In this document: piece after piece, positions 18,926-27,629 of the stretch
How positions within the stretch are numbered: the first letter of the stretch is position 1
How the letters are laid out: each line of letters starts with the position of its first letter
Source of the DNA: Porphyrobacter sp.
Lineage (GTDB): Bacteria > Pseudomonadota > Alphaproteobacteria > Sphingomonadales > Sphingomonadaceae
DNA: 64,000 bases
Assembly: GCA_027533455.1 (NCBI GenBank)
Contig: JAPZUC010000006.1
Span: forward strand, 62,001 to 126,000
Direction: 5' to 3'
Program-made: the position numbers and the translations under genes
The notes under the pieces: generated by a model
What the model was told of the DNA's origin: nothing
What the model saw: the letters and a program-made list of their open reading frames with translations, nothing else
Database searches by the model: none

Positions 18926-20302
18926 TCAGGCCGCCCACGGTCCCGTAATGGCGAGCGTGGTCGCCGGGTCGTAGGCGTTCACGAACAGCGCCTTGCCATC
19001 GGGCGAGAAGCAGGCACCGGCCAGCTCCGTCTGCGCGCGCAGCTTGGCGAAATTGTAAGCGCCGCCCTGCGGGTTGATCCCGCGGATGTGGTTGTCGACG
19101 AATGAAGTATACTGGTCCTCGCACACGAACAGGTGGCCCCAGGGCGCAACGGTGAGGTTGTCGCCGAAGTTGAACTGATCGGTGCTCTCGCTTTCGAAGA
19201 ACAGTTCGAGCGTGTCGGGCGCACCGGCCACGCCGGGCGTGAGCTTGAGGATCTGGCCGAGTTGCATGGCCCCGCCACTGGTGCAGCAGGCGAAGACCTC
19301 GGCCTTGCCGCGCTTGACGCCCATGTGCAGGCCTTCACCCCGCGCGACCAGCGCCGCGCCCTTTGCAGCAGCACGCTGGCGCAGGTCGTCCTTCGGCGCT
19401 TCGACATCGTCGAGATCGACCCACGAGACGCCGAAGGGCTTGCCCACCGGCATCGCGGGGCTGCCCCAGTTGCGGGTATCGGCGAGGCCTTCAACCACCA
19501 TCGCCTGCAAGCGCCCGCCCTCGGCGAGCTTGCCCGGCACTTTAGGAATGAAGCGGTAGAGCACCGAATCGTCGCGGTCCTCGGTCATGTAGACAATGCC
19601 GGTCGCCGGATCGACGCTGGCCGCTTCGTGGTTGAAGCGGCCCATCGCCTTGAGTGGCACCGGATCGACGAGCCCGCGCGCCGAGGCGGGAACTTCGAAC
19701 ACCCAGCCGTGAACCTTCTCCAGACCTTCACCATAAGGCTGTCCGGGGCCGGTCGGCGCTTCCTCGCAGGTCAGCCAGCTGCCCCACGGCGTGACCCCGC
19801 CCGAACAATTGCGGATCGTGCCGCCAAGGCTGCGGAACTGGCGCTTCACGGCCAGCGTCTGCGCGTCGAGCACGATGGTCGTGGTGCCCCCGGGAACAAA
19901 GACGCCGTTCCTCTTGCCATAGCCCTTGGCAATTGGCCCGCCGGCGTCGTGCTTCGGCTGAAGCTCGTGATTGCGCACCAGCGCGATCTCGCCATTGCCG
20001 ATGTCGAAGCATCCCATGCCGTCGGCATTGTCTGGAACCGTGGTGCCATCGTCCATCCGGTCGCCAAGGCGTGAGAGGACGCGGTAGGAAAAGCCTTCCG
20101 GCAGATCCAGCAAGCCCGCAGGATCGGGGCGGAGCGCGCCATAGCCGGCAAAGCCGCCTGCGGCAGAGCACGGTCCGTCGGCCGAGCTGCTCCCACGCTT
20201 GCTGCAGCCGCTGGCTGCAAGAGCAGCAAATGCCGTCGCAGTGGCAGCGACGGTGGTGCCGAGAAAGCGACGGCGATCAGGCGTGGTGAAGATTTGCGTC
20301 AC
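18926..20302 (-). CDS. PhoX-family (DUF839) secreted phosphatase-like protein
   Basis: A 458-residue protein with a twin-arginine signal (DRRRFLGTTVAA) followed by a lipobox-like ASGC, so it is exported folded. The DUF839/PhoX beta-propeller signature blocks are present: GGVTPWGSWLTCEE, GRFNHEAASVDP, YMTEDRDDSVLYRFIP, and FNFGDNLTVAPWGHLFVCED, which supply the Ca/Fe-binding acidic residues in PhoX alkaline phosphatases. The GTG start at 20302 is chosen for the compact Tat signal; a TTG at 20338 is possible. Its downstream partner is the GDT1-like gene. Phosphatase activity is inferred from the family. Confidence 0.9.
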   Translation of the reverse strand: MTQIFTTPDRRRFLGTTVAATATAFAALAASGCSKRGSSSADGPCSAAGGFAGYGALRPDPAGLLDLPEGFSYRVLSRLGDRMDDGTTVPDNADGMGCFDIGNGEIALVRNHELQPKHDAGGPIAKGYGKRNGVFVPGGTTTIVLDAQTLAVKRQFRSLGGTIRNCSGGVTPWGSWLTCEEAPTGPGQPYGEGLEKVHGWVFEVPASARGLVDPVPLKAMGRFNHEAASVDPATGIVYMTEDRDDSVLYRFIPKVPGKLAEGGRLQAMVVEGLADTRNWGSPAMPVGKPFGVSWVDLDDVEAPKDDLRQRAAAKGAALVARGEGLHMGVKRGKAEVFACCTSGGAMQLGQILKLTPGVAGAPDTLELFFESESTDQFNFGDNLTVAPWGHLFVCEDQYTSFVDNHIRGINPQGGAYNFAKLRAQTELAGACFSPDGKALFVNAYDPATTLAITGPWAA

Positions 20303-20441
20303 AGGTGTCAGTTTACTTGGCCGAAGGTGACCTAGCAAGAAATCGTCCCCGCAGGCAGGCCCTCATCCTGCATTTGAACAGCTAGCGCTGCGCGGACGAA
20401 ACGCTTAGCCAAGGGCAAAACAGAAATTGGAGAGGAACGGC

Positions 20442-21236
20442 ATGAAACTCGAGAGCGGCATGGCCGTGGTGGTCACCGGCGGTGCGAGCGGGCTTGGCAA
20501 GGCGAGCGCGCAGGCCTTTGCCGATGCGGGGTGCAAGGTCGCGATCTTCGACATCAATGACGAGGCGGGCGAGGCCCACGCAAAGGCGATCGGCGGCATC
20601 TTCTGCCATGTCGACATCATGGACGAGGCCAGCGTCGAGGCAGGCTTCGCCAAGGCACGCGCCTCGCACGGGCAGGAGCGCGTGACGCTCCACTGCGCGA
20701 TGGCAAGCCGGCGCGGCAAGACGCTGGGCTGGGACAAGGAGAGCGGCCAGTACAAGCGCCTCTCGACCGAGGACTATGCCTTCGGGGCCGAGGGCATTCT
20801 GATCGCAAGCTACCGCGTGGCATCGATCTCGGCGCTCGGCATGGCAAACGCTGAAGCCGTCAACGCCGATGGCGAGCGTGGCTGCATCATCCTCACCGCC
20901 AGCGTCGCCGCGCAGGACGGGCAGATCGGTCAGGTGATCTATGGCTCGTGCAAGGCGGGGGTGAACGGGCTGGTGCTGCCGATGGCGCGCGACCTGATGG
21001 ACATGGGAATCCGCGTGAACTCGGTCATGCCGGGGATCTTCGCCACCCCGCTGATGCTCGGCATGAAAGATCGCAATCCGCCGATGTGGGCACAGCTCAA
21101 CGCCAGCGTCCCCTTCCCCAAGCGCCTCGGCGAGCCCGAGGAGTTTGCCTCACTGGTGTTAGAGATTGCCCGCAACAGCTACATTAACGGTCACCAGTTC
21201 CGTTTGGACGGGGCCATCCGCATGCCGCCGAAATAA
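20442..21236 (+). CDS. Short-chain dehydrogenase/reductase (HSD10-like)
   Basis: A 264-residue NAD(P)-dependent oxidoreductase. The cofactor motif TGGASGLG is at residues 12-19, an acidic residue after beta-2 (FDIND) favours NAD, and the catalytic set is S154, Y167 and K171 (YGSCK). It resembles 3-hydroxyacyl-CoA dehydrogenase type 2. The usual N-N-A-G motif is replaced by HCAMA at about residue 84, which is unusual. The start at 20442 follows GGAGAGG. It is 11 bases upstream of the alcohol dehydrogenase gene and likely cotranscribed. Confidence 0.9.
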   Translation: MKLESGMAVVVTGGASGLGKASAQAFADAGCKVAIFDINDEAGEAHAKAIGGIFCHVDIMDEASVEAGFAKARASHGQERVTLHCAMASRRGKTLGWDKESGQYKRLSTEDYAFGAEGILIASYRVASISALGMANAEAVNADGERGCIILTASVAAQDGQIGQVIYGSCKAGVNGLVLPMARDLMDMGIRVNSVMPGIFATPLMLGMKDRNPPMWAQLNASVPFPKRLGEPEEFASLVLEIARNSYINGHQFRLDGAIRMPPK

Positions 21237-21247
21237 GGAAGACTATC

Positions 21248-22321
21248 ATGGCCACTGCCACCAACGAATACCCGAGCAAGGCCTACGGCGCGACCGCGCC
21301 AGATAGCGGCGTCGGACCGATGGAGATCACCCGCCGGGGTTTGCGCCACGACGACGTGCTGATCGAGATCAGCCATTGCGGCATCTGCCATTCGGACCTG
21401 CACTCCGCGCGGAATGACTGGGGGTTCACCACCTATCCGATCGTGCCCGGGCACGAAATTGTCGGCACCGTCACGGCCATCGGCGATAGCGTCACCCGTC
21501 ACAAGGTCGGCGACCGCGTGGCCATCGGCTGCATGGTCGATTCCTGCCTTGAATGCGCGCATTGCGAGGCGGACCTGGAACAATATTGTCTCGATGGCGG
21601 CAACACCGGCACCTACAACGGCAAGGACCGCCGCGACGGATCGCTGACCTTCGGCGGCTATTCCGAACGGATCGTGTGCCGCGAGGAATTCGTGCTCAAG
21701 GTGCCCGAAGGCATGCCGATGGCCGAGGCCGCGCCGCTGCTGTGCGCCGGGATCACCACCTATTCGCCGCTGCGGACCTGGAAAATTGGGCCGGGCAGCA
21801 AGGTCGCGGTCGCGGGGCTCGGCGGGCTCGGACACATGGGGGTGAAGCTGGCGGCCGCGATGGGGGCGGAGGTAACCGTGCTGAGCCGCTCGGAAAGCAA
21901 GCGTGCGGACGCGGAAAAGCTCGGCGCCCATGACTTCCTTAACACCGAGGACAAGGCCGCGATGAAGGCCAAGCGCGGCTATTTCGACATGGTGCTAAAC
22001 ACCATCCCGGTGCGCCACGATGTCGTGCCTTACCTGCATCTGCTGCGGATCGACGGTGTGCAGGTGCTGGTCGGGCTGATCGGGCCGATGCCCGAAATCC
22101 ATACGGGCGTGCTGCTGGGGCGCAAGGTCCTTACCGGCAGCGGGATCGGCGGGATCGCCGAAACGCAGGAGATGCTCGATTTCTGCGCCGAGAAGAACAT
22201 CCTCCCCGATATCGAGGTGATCGCGATGCAGGACATCGAAACCGCCTACGAGCGGATGGAAGCGAGCGACGTCAAATATCGCTTCGTGATCGACATGGAG
22301 AGCCTGCGCGAACCCGCCTGA
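21248..22321 (+). CDS. Zinc-dependent NAD(P) alcohol dehydrogenase (YahK/cinnamyl-type)
   Basis: A 357-residue medium-chain dehydrogenase. Catalytic zinc ligands are in CGICHSDLH and GHE, the structural zinc cysteines in CLECAHCEADLEQYC, and the cofactor motif is AGLGGLGHMG; an S-R-S after the second strand (LSRSESK) favours NADP. YahK-type enzymes reduce a broad range of aldehydes. It follows the SDR gene by 11 bases, so the two may act on related alcohol/carbonyl substrates; the substrate is not evident. Confidence 0.93.
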   Translation: MATATNEYPSKAYGATAPDSGVGPMEITRRGLRHDDVLIEISHCGICHSDLHSARNDWGFTTYPIVPGHEIVGTVTAIGDSVTRHKVGDRVAIGCMVDSCLECAHCEADLEQYCLDGGNTGTYNGKDRRDGSLTFGGYSERIVCREEFVLKVPEGMPMAEAAPLLCAGITTYSPLRTWKIGPGSKVAVAGLGGLGHMGVKLAAAMGAEVTVLSRSESKRADAEKLGAHDFLNTEDKAAMKAKRGYFDMVLNTIPVRHDVVPYLHLLRIDGVQVLVGLIGPMPEIHTGVLLGRKVLTGSGIGGIAETQEMLDFCAEKNILPDIEVIAMQDIETAYERMEASDVKYRFVIDMESLREPA

Positions 22322-22592
22322 GTGCCGCTCCGGCAGGCTGGGACAAGCCTGCGCGACGGTGGATGCATGACGTATCGACCGCAGCCGGGCGGTCGGGCTA
22401 GGTACATATGCAAGGTGTGGCAGGAAAGCCACGCAACAACGTAATACGCGTCAGCCCAATCACATAAGCTTTGTGCGCAAGTGCAGCATGAGGAATTATG
22501 TCCGTGACGTGACGGGAACCCGATTCTTCGGATAAAAACTTCTGCACGCCGCGCAGGTGGAACGATCCAAACCTCTTCATGGAGCGTTCCTT
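22322..22592. other. Intergenic region before the TorF-like gene
   Basis: A 271-base gap holding no coding region I can support. It contains a small inverted repeat, GTGTGGC...GCCACGC (about 22415-22433), and the porin ribosome site GGAGCG at 22581. The length suggests a long 5' leader or promoter region for the porin gene. Confidence 0.4.
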
Positions 22593-23540
22593 ATGTCCAT
22601 TCGTTTCGCATCGGCCGCCTCGGCCGTAGCTCTCGCTGCCTGCTTTGCCACACCTGCCTTCGCAGGGGACGCAGATGCCGCAATCGTCGGCCCGGCCGCT
22701 GAAACCGAAATCGAAATCTCTGTTTCTGATACGTCCGCCGGCACCCCGGCGCTCGCGCCGATCAACCTTGCCGAAGCCACCGGCCAGGAAGAAGCCGCCC
22801 CGGATCTTACCGTCTCGGGCTCGGCCACCCTCGTCACCGACTACCGCTTCCGCGGCGTGTCGCAGTCGGATGAAGGCATGGCTATTCAGGGCGGCGTGAC
22901 CCTGTCGCACACCAGCGGATTCTACTTCGGCGCATGGGGTTCTAATCTCGCCGGCTGGGGCACCTTCGGCGGCGCCAACATGGAACTCGACCTGTTCACC
23001 GGCTACAAGCTGCCGATCGGTGAAGGCACGCTGGATGCGGGCCTGACCTGGTACATGTACCCCAGCGGCGCGAGCGAGACTGACTTTGCCGAACTCTACC
23101 TCAAGCTTTCTGGCACCGCCGGCCCGGTCGGCCTAACCGCCACCGTTGCCTACGCTCCTTCACAGGAAGCGCTCGGCAACTGGGATCCCGTCGGCCCCGC
23201 GGTCGATCCGGGCGACAAGGAAGACAACCTCTACCTTGCCGGCGATGCGGCCTACGGCATTCCCGACCTGCCCGTCACGCTCAAGGCCCACATCGGTTAC
23301 TCGGACGGCAACCCCGGCCTTGGCCCCAACGGCACCAGCGTCGCGCCGACCGGCACCTATTTCGATTGGCTGCTCGGCATTGACGTCGTGCCGACCCCGG
23401 GCCTGACGCTCTCGGCCGCTTATGTCGATACCGACATTTCCGAATCCGAAGCCGACCTTCTGCGCCCGAACTTTGCCACGCTGGACGGCAACTCGATCTC
23501 GGATGCGACGGTGGTATTCTCGGTCACCGCGTCGTTCTGA
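22593..23540 (+). CDS. TorF-family putative porin
   Basis: A 315-residue outer-membrane beta-barrel protein. It has a signal peptide ending in AFAG, a roughly 45-residue acidic/Ala-rich linker, then SGSATLVTDYRFRGVSQSD, which is the TIGR02001/TorF signature, and alternating strands to the terminal aromatic (TASF). Members are found in gram-negatives with a presumed porin role; substrates are unknown. The start is set by GGAGCG 6 bases upstream. A terminator follows the stop. Confidence 0.93.
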   Translation: MSIRFASAASAVALAACFATPAFAGDADAAIVGPAAETEIEISVSDTSAGTPALAPINLAEATGQEEAAPDLTVSGSATLVTDYRFRGVSQSDEGMAIQGGVTLSHTSGFYFGAWGSNLAGWGTFGGANMELDLFTGYKLPIGEGTLDAGLTWYMYPSGASETDFAELYLKLSGTAGPVGLTATVAYAPSQEALGNWDPVGPAVDPGDKEDNLYLAGDAAYGIPDLPVTLKAHIGYSDGNPGLGPNGTSVAPTGTYFDWLLGIDVVPTPGLTLSAAYVDTDISESEADLLRPNFATLDGNSISDATVVFSVTASF

Positions 23541-23558
23541 TCGCTGCCTGATCACAAG

Positions 23559-23603
23559 AAAAGGGGCGTCCGGCCATAGCGGCGGGGCGCCCCCTTTCCT
23601 TTT
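23559..23603 (+). terminator. Rho-independent terminator after the porin gene
   Basis: AAAAGGGGCG pairs with CGCCCCCTTT around a GC-rich loop, followed by CCTTTT, starting 19 bases after the porin stop. Confidence 0.8.
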
Positions 23604-23672
23604 GCGTGTTCCCTTTTGCGCGCCTGCCCGATAGGTTTCTCCTGACAACCCGAACAGGGTGACAGGAGAGGG

Positions 23673-25958
23673 ATGATGAAGCGGATTTCGGTTCTTGCGG
23701 CGGCCGCCGTCACCTTGGTGGTAGCCCCGGCAAGCGAGGCGCTGGCCGGCAAGCCCTATGCGGCGACCATCACCCGCACCACCTTCGGCATCCCCCATAT
23801 CCAAGCGCGCGACTGGCGCGGCGTCGGCTACGGCGTCGCCTATGCCTATGCCGAGGACAACCTGTGCCTGCTCGCCGAGGAATTCACCACTGTGGCGGGC
23901 GAGCGATCGCGGCATTTCGGCGCGCAGGCCAAGGCAGTGCTCGGCTTCGAGGAGGTCGACAACCTCTCCTCCGATGTGTTCTTCCGCGCGGTGATAGACC
24001 TCCCCAACCTGCGCGAAGGCGCGAAGACCCTGAGCCCGCGGGTGCAGGACCTCATGGCGGGCTATGTCGCGGGCTATAACCGTTTCCTGAAGGACGCTGG
24101 CACCGATGGCACTCCGGCCGAATGTCGCGGCAAGGCTTGGGTGCGCCCCATCACCATCGACGACATGTTGCGCCTCAACGAAAAGCAGATGCTGCTGGCG
24201 AGCTCGCTCAACCTCGCCCCCGCGATCGCCAATGCCGCGCCTCCGGGCAATCCCGTGCCCAAGGTGGCAATTTCCCTGCCCGATCCCAAGGAGCTCGGCA
24301 TCGGCAGCAACGGCTGGGCCTTCGGCGGCGATTCCACCGTCAGCGGACGCGGGATTCTGATCGGCAATCCGCACTTCCCGTGGAAAGGCCCCAGCCGCTT
24401 CTGGCAGATGCACGTCAAAGGGCCGGACGGCTACGACGTGATGGGCGTCGGCCTCGCGGGTACGCCGATGCCGACGCTAGGCTTCAACAAGGACGTTGCC
24501 TGGACCCACACCGTCACCGAGGCGCGGCACTTCACGCTCTACCAGCTGGCGCTCGATCCGGCTGACCCCACCCGCTACATGATCGACGGAAACAGCGAGG
24601 CGATGACGGCGCAAACCGTCACCGTGCCGATGCCGGAGGGGCAAGCCCCCGTCACCCGCACGCTCTATTCCTCGCGCTTCGGGCCGGTCTTCATCGTACC
24701 TGCACGCGGGATCGCGTGGACCGCGCAATCGGCCTTCGCGCTCAAGGATGCCAACCGCGGCAACCAGCGCGGAATCGAGACATGGCTGCGCATCGGCGAA
24801 GCGAAAAACGTCGGCGAGGTCAGGGCGGCGGTCAGTGAAACGCTCGGCATCCCCTGGGTCAACACCATCGCCGCCGACCGCTATGGCGATGCGCTGCACG
24901 CCGATGTGACCGCCGTGCCCAATGTCTCGGCTCAGAAGGCCAAGACCTGCGCCACGCCGATCGCCGGACTGTTCGCCGAGTTCGCGATCCTGCTGGATGG
25001 CAGCAAGGCAGCCTGCGACTGGGATGTTGCATCCGGCACCCCTGTCCCGGGCCTCATGCCTGCGAGCGATCAGGCGGCGACGGTTGTGAAGAGTTGGCTC
25101 ACCAATTCCAACGACAGCTACTGGGTCAGCAACCCTGCGATTCCGCACCGCGAGCTGTCGCCCATCCTCGGCAAGTACGCGACGGCGCGGTCCTTGCGGA
25201 CGCGGTCAAACTTCACCGAAACCACCGCGCTGCTGGCGGCCAGAAAGCTTGATCACGCCCGGGCGCAAGGCTTTGCCTTTGCCAACAAGAGCCTAGCCGC
25301 CGACATGGCGGTGGAGCCGCTGGTGGGGCTGTGTTCCGGCGCAGCGATCCTTGCCGAGCCGGTCGCTCGCGGCTGCGTGGCACTGACCGGGTGGGATCGC
25401 CGCTTCGAGGCATCCAGCCGCGGCGCAGCCCTGTTCCGCGTCTTCTGGGCCAAGGCGGCACGCCTGCCCGGGCTGTGGCAGGTACCTTTCGATCCGGCCG
25501 ATCCGGTGAACACCCCGGGCACCCTCGCCATTGACGGCGCGAAAGGCGAAAAGCTGCTCGCCGCGCTCGCCGAGGCGGTTGATGAACTCGACAAGGCCGG
25601 CATCGCGCTCGATGCGCCGTGGGGCGAGGTGCAGCGCATGATGGCGGGGAACGAGGCAATCGCGATCCACGGCGGCCCGGGCACGCTCGGTGTTCTCAAC
25701 ATGCAGGAATCGCGCCCCGCGCCGTGGGGCGGGCTGATGCCGGTCCACGGAACAAGCTACATCCAGATCGTCGGCTTCGACAAGAAAGGCCCGGTCGCCG
25801 ACGCGATCCTCAGCTATTCGCAATCGACCAACCCTGCCTCGCCCCATGCCGCCGACCAGACCCGCGCCTATTCGGCCAAGGAGTGGCACCGCCTGCCCTT
25901 CAGCGCGAAGGCAATCGCCGCCGAGGCCATCGGCAAGCCGAAGCGCATCGCCGAATGA
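23673..25958 (+). CDS. Penicillin/acyl-homoserine-lactone acylase (PvdQ/QuiP-like Ntn hydrolase)
   Basis: A 761-residue periplasmic Ntn-hydrolase precursor. After a signal peptide (about residues 1-25), an alpha chain leads to the self-cleavage site at G211/S212 (GIGSNGWAF), where the serine becomes the N-terminal nucleophile of the beta chain. The beta chain has conserved blocks such as GNPHFPW, GVGLAGTPMPTLGFN and AWTHTVTEAR, as in PvdQ. Such enzymes cleave the amide of acyl-homoserine lactones or related acyl-peptides. The stop overlaps the dehalogenase start (ATGA). Confidence 0.92.
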   Translation: MMKRISVLAAAAVTLVVAPASEALAGKPYAATITRTTFGIPHIQARDWRGVGYGVAYAYAEDNLCLLAEEFTTVAGERSRHFGAQAKAVLGFEEVDNLSSDVFFRAVIDLPNLREGAKTLSPRVQDLMAGYVAGYNRFLKDAGTDGTPAECRGKAWVRPITIDDMLRLNEKQMLLASSLNLAPAIANAAPPGNPVPKVAISLPDPKELGIGSNGWAFGGDSTVSGRGILIGNPHFPWKGPSRFWQMHVKGPDGYDVMGVGLAGTPMPTLGFNKDVAWTHTVTEARHFTLYQLALDPADPTRYMIDGNSEAMTAQTVTVPMPEGQAPVTRTLYSSRFGPVFIVPARGIAWTAQSAFALKDANRGNQRGIETWLRIGEAKNVGEVRAAVSETLGIPWVNTIAADRYGDALHADVTAVPNVSAQKAKTCATPIAGLFAEFAILLDGSKAACDWDVASGTPVPGLMPASDQAATVVKSWLTNSNDSYWVSNPAIPHRELSPILGKYATARSLRTRSNFTETTALLAARKLDHARAQGFAFANKSLAADMAVEPLVGLCSGAAILAEPVARGCVALTGWDRRFEASSRGAALFRVFWAKAARLPGLWQVPFDPADPVNTPGTLAIDGAKGEKLLAALAEAVDELDKAGIALDAPWGEVQRMMAGNEAIAIHGGPGTLGVLNMQESRPAPWGGLMPVHGTSYIQIVGFDKKGPVADAILSYSQSTNPASPHAADQTRAYSAKEWHRLPFSAKAIAAEAIGKPKRIAE

Positions 25959-26671
25959 CGCTGCCCAAGGCGCTCGGTTTCGATGTGTTCGGCACGGTCG
26001 TGGACTGGCGCACCAGCATCGCGCGCGAATCCGCAGGGTTCCTCGCGGCAGTAGGCCTCGGCGCGCGCGACCCTGCCGCCTTCGCCGATGCGTGGCGCGC
26101 GCAATACATCGCGGCGATGATCGGGATGCGCAAATCAGGGCGCGAATTCGTGCCGCTCGATGTGCTCCACCGCGAGATGCTCGAGGCCACCTTGCGCGAT
26201 TGGGGCGCGGATCCAGCGGCGCTGGACGAGGCGCTGCTGGCCGACTGGAACCGCGCCTGGCACCGGCTCGATCCGTGGCCCGATGCGGTCGAGGGGCTGA
26301 CGCGGCTGAAGGCCCGCTTTCCCGTTGTCACCCTTTCCAACGGCAATGTCGCGCTGCTCTTGAACATGGCCCGCCGCGCCGGCCTGCCGTGGGACGCGAT
26401 CCTAGGCGCCGAGGTGAGCGGGTTCTACAAGCCTGACCGCAGAGCCTATCTGCGCACCGCCGAATTGCTGGCGATTGCGCCGGGCGAACTCTGCCTCGTT
26501 GCTGCCCACCACGGCGATCTGGCAGGCGCGCGGGCTTGCGGATTGCAATGCGCCTATATCGACCGCCCGGACGAATATGGAGGCGCGGCCGCGCCCGATG
26601 CGCGCCACGAACAGGCGTGGGAATGGACCGCTGCCAGCTTCACCGAACTCGCCGACCTTCTGGGCTGCTGA
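25955..26671 (+). CDS. Haloacid dehalogenase type II
   Basis: A 238-residue HAD hydrolase with nucleophile D10 in GFDVFGTVVDW, the class-II L-2-haloacid dehalogenase signature, then LSNGN (motif 2) and KPDRRAY (motif 3 lysine). Motif 4 is V-A-A-H-H-G-D, where dehalogenases have V-A-A-H-x-x-D. It may hydrolyse a 2-haloacid or a small phosphate ester. The start overlaps the acylase stop, so the two are translationally coupled. Confidence 0.9.
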   Translation: MTLPKALGFDVFGTVVDWRTSIARESAGFLAAVGLGARDPAAFADAWRAQYIAAMIGMRKSGREFVPLDVLHREMLEATLRDWGADPAALDEALLADWNRAWHRLDPWPDAVEGLTRLKARFPVVTLSNGNVALLLNMARRAGLPWDAILGAEVSGFYKPDRRAYLRTAELLAIAPGELCLVAAHHGDLAGARACGLQCAYIDRPDEYGGAAAPDARHEQAWEWTAASFTELADLLGC

Positions 26672-26674
26672 GGG

Positions 26675-27493
26675 TCAGGCGTGCCGCTCGGTCAGGCCCA
26701 GATACCCCAACTGGCCGGCGCGGAAGACAGCCTGCGCACGGTTCATGGCGCCGAGCCGTTCTGATGCCCGGGTGAGGTGATAGCGGATGCCGGCATGGCT
26801 GCAGCCAAGGATCACGCTGATCTCGTAATCGGTTTTGCCTTGTGCGACCCAGCGCAGGCATTCGACTTCGCGCGGGCTCAATTGGCAATCGCCGGGAAGA
26901 TAGCGTGCGTCGCGCGTCACCATCACATAGCCGCGTATGAAGCGGCGGACCGCCCCTGCGAAGTCATCGGCGAGGTTTGCAAAGTCGGCTTCCAGATCAA
27001 TCGCGCCGCCATCCACGGGTGCCAGAATCGCAGCCCCGATCTGCCCGAAGGGAAGATGGACAGGAATGACAATCGCGGCCGCAAAGCCGGTGATCTCCTC
27101 AAGATCATCAAGTTCGATCTGGTCAAGGAAGGCATTGGCCCAGAGGGTCCCGATCCCGTCGCGGTTGATCCAGAAAGGCTCGCTTTCCAACCGCGCGGCG
27201 CGCAGCACGTGCGATCGCAGCAGCTTGTCGGGCTGACGCCAATGCGCCAGTACTTCCGCGCTCCACCCGAAGATCGCGGCGTTCAATTCGTGGCCCTGCG
27301 CGTCGGAGGTCGCCGTCAGGGTCGCCAGATCGTGCCAGATCATCATGCGCAATCCGCAGCTGCGGGCCTTGCGGGCGAGGCACATGGCCGCGGTAAGAAT
27401 GTTCTCGGGCGCGCGGATGGTGACGAAATCGGCCAGCGCGCGCGGATCGTCCGGCTGGTCGAAACGGTAAAGCTCGAGGACGTTCGTGGCCAA
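26675..27493 (-). CDS. LuxR-type regulator with N-terminal autoinducer-binding-like domain
   Basis: A 272-residue regulator. Residues about 25-185 look like an autoinducer-binding fold (hydrophobic strands with WHDL, HWRQ, FWIN) and residues about 208-268 are a LuxR/GerE helix-turn-helix (LSPREVECLRWVAQGKTDYEISVILG). The TTG start at 27493 is chosen because GGGAG lies 6 bases upstream. There is no luxI in the window, so it is a LuxR solo. It is convergent with, and only 3 bases from, the dehalogenase gene downstream of an AHL-acylase-type enzyme, and divergent from the scfR-like gene. Confidence 0.88.
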   Translation of the reverse strand: MATNVLELYRFDQPDDPRALADFVTIRAPENILTAAMCLARKARSCGLRMMIWHDLATLTATSDAQGHELNAAIFGWSAEVLAHWRQPDKLLRSHVLRAARLESEPFWINRDGIGTLWANAFLDQIELDDLEEITGFAAAIVIPVHLPFGQIGAAILAPVDGGAIDLEADFANLADDFAGAVRRFIRGYVMVTRDARYLPGDCQLSPREVECLRWVAQGKTDYEISVILGCSHAGIRYHLTRASERLGAMNRAQAVFRAGQLGYLGLTERHA

Positions 27494-27585
27494 GGCGTTT
27501 CTCCCGACGGGTATTCCACTGGGGGTGCGCGGCAATGATGCGCGCTGTCGGGTTCCTCCAGCACCGCTGCGATGTCCAATGTAAA

Positions 27586-27616
27586 TTTGCAAATTTGCAA
27601 AGCTGCTGTTTGCAAA
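27586..27616. promoter_or_regulatory. Triple TTTGCAAA palindromes (ScfR/RamB-type operator)
   Basis: Three perfect TTTGCAAA palindromes start at 27586, 27594 and 27609, the first two directly adjacent, 14-44 bases upstream of the scfR-like start. TTTGCAAA is the core of the motif bound by RamB, a member of the same regulator family, so autoregulation and possible control of the divergent luxR-type gene are expected. Confidence 0.75.
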
Positions 27617-27629
27617 GTAGACGCAGCCG

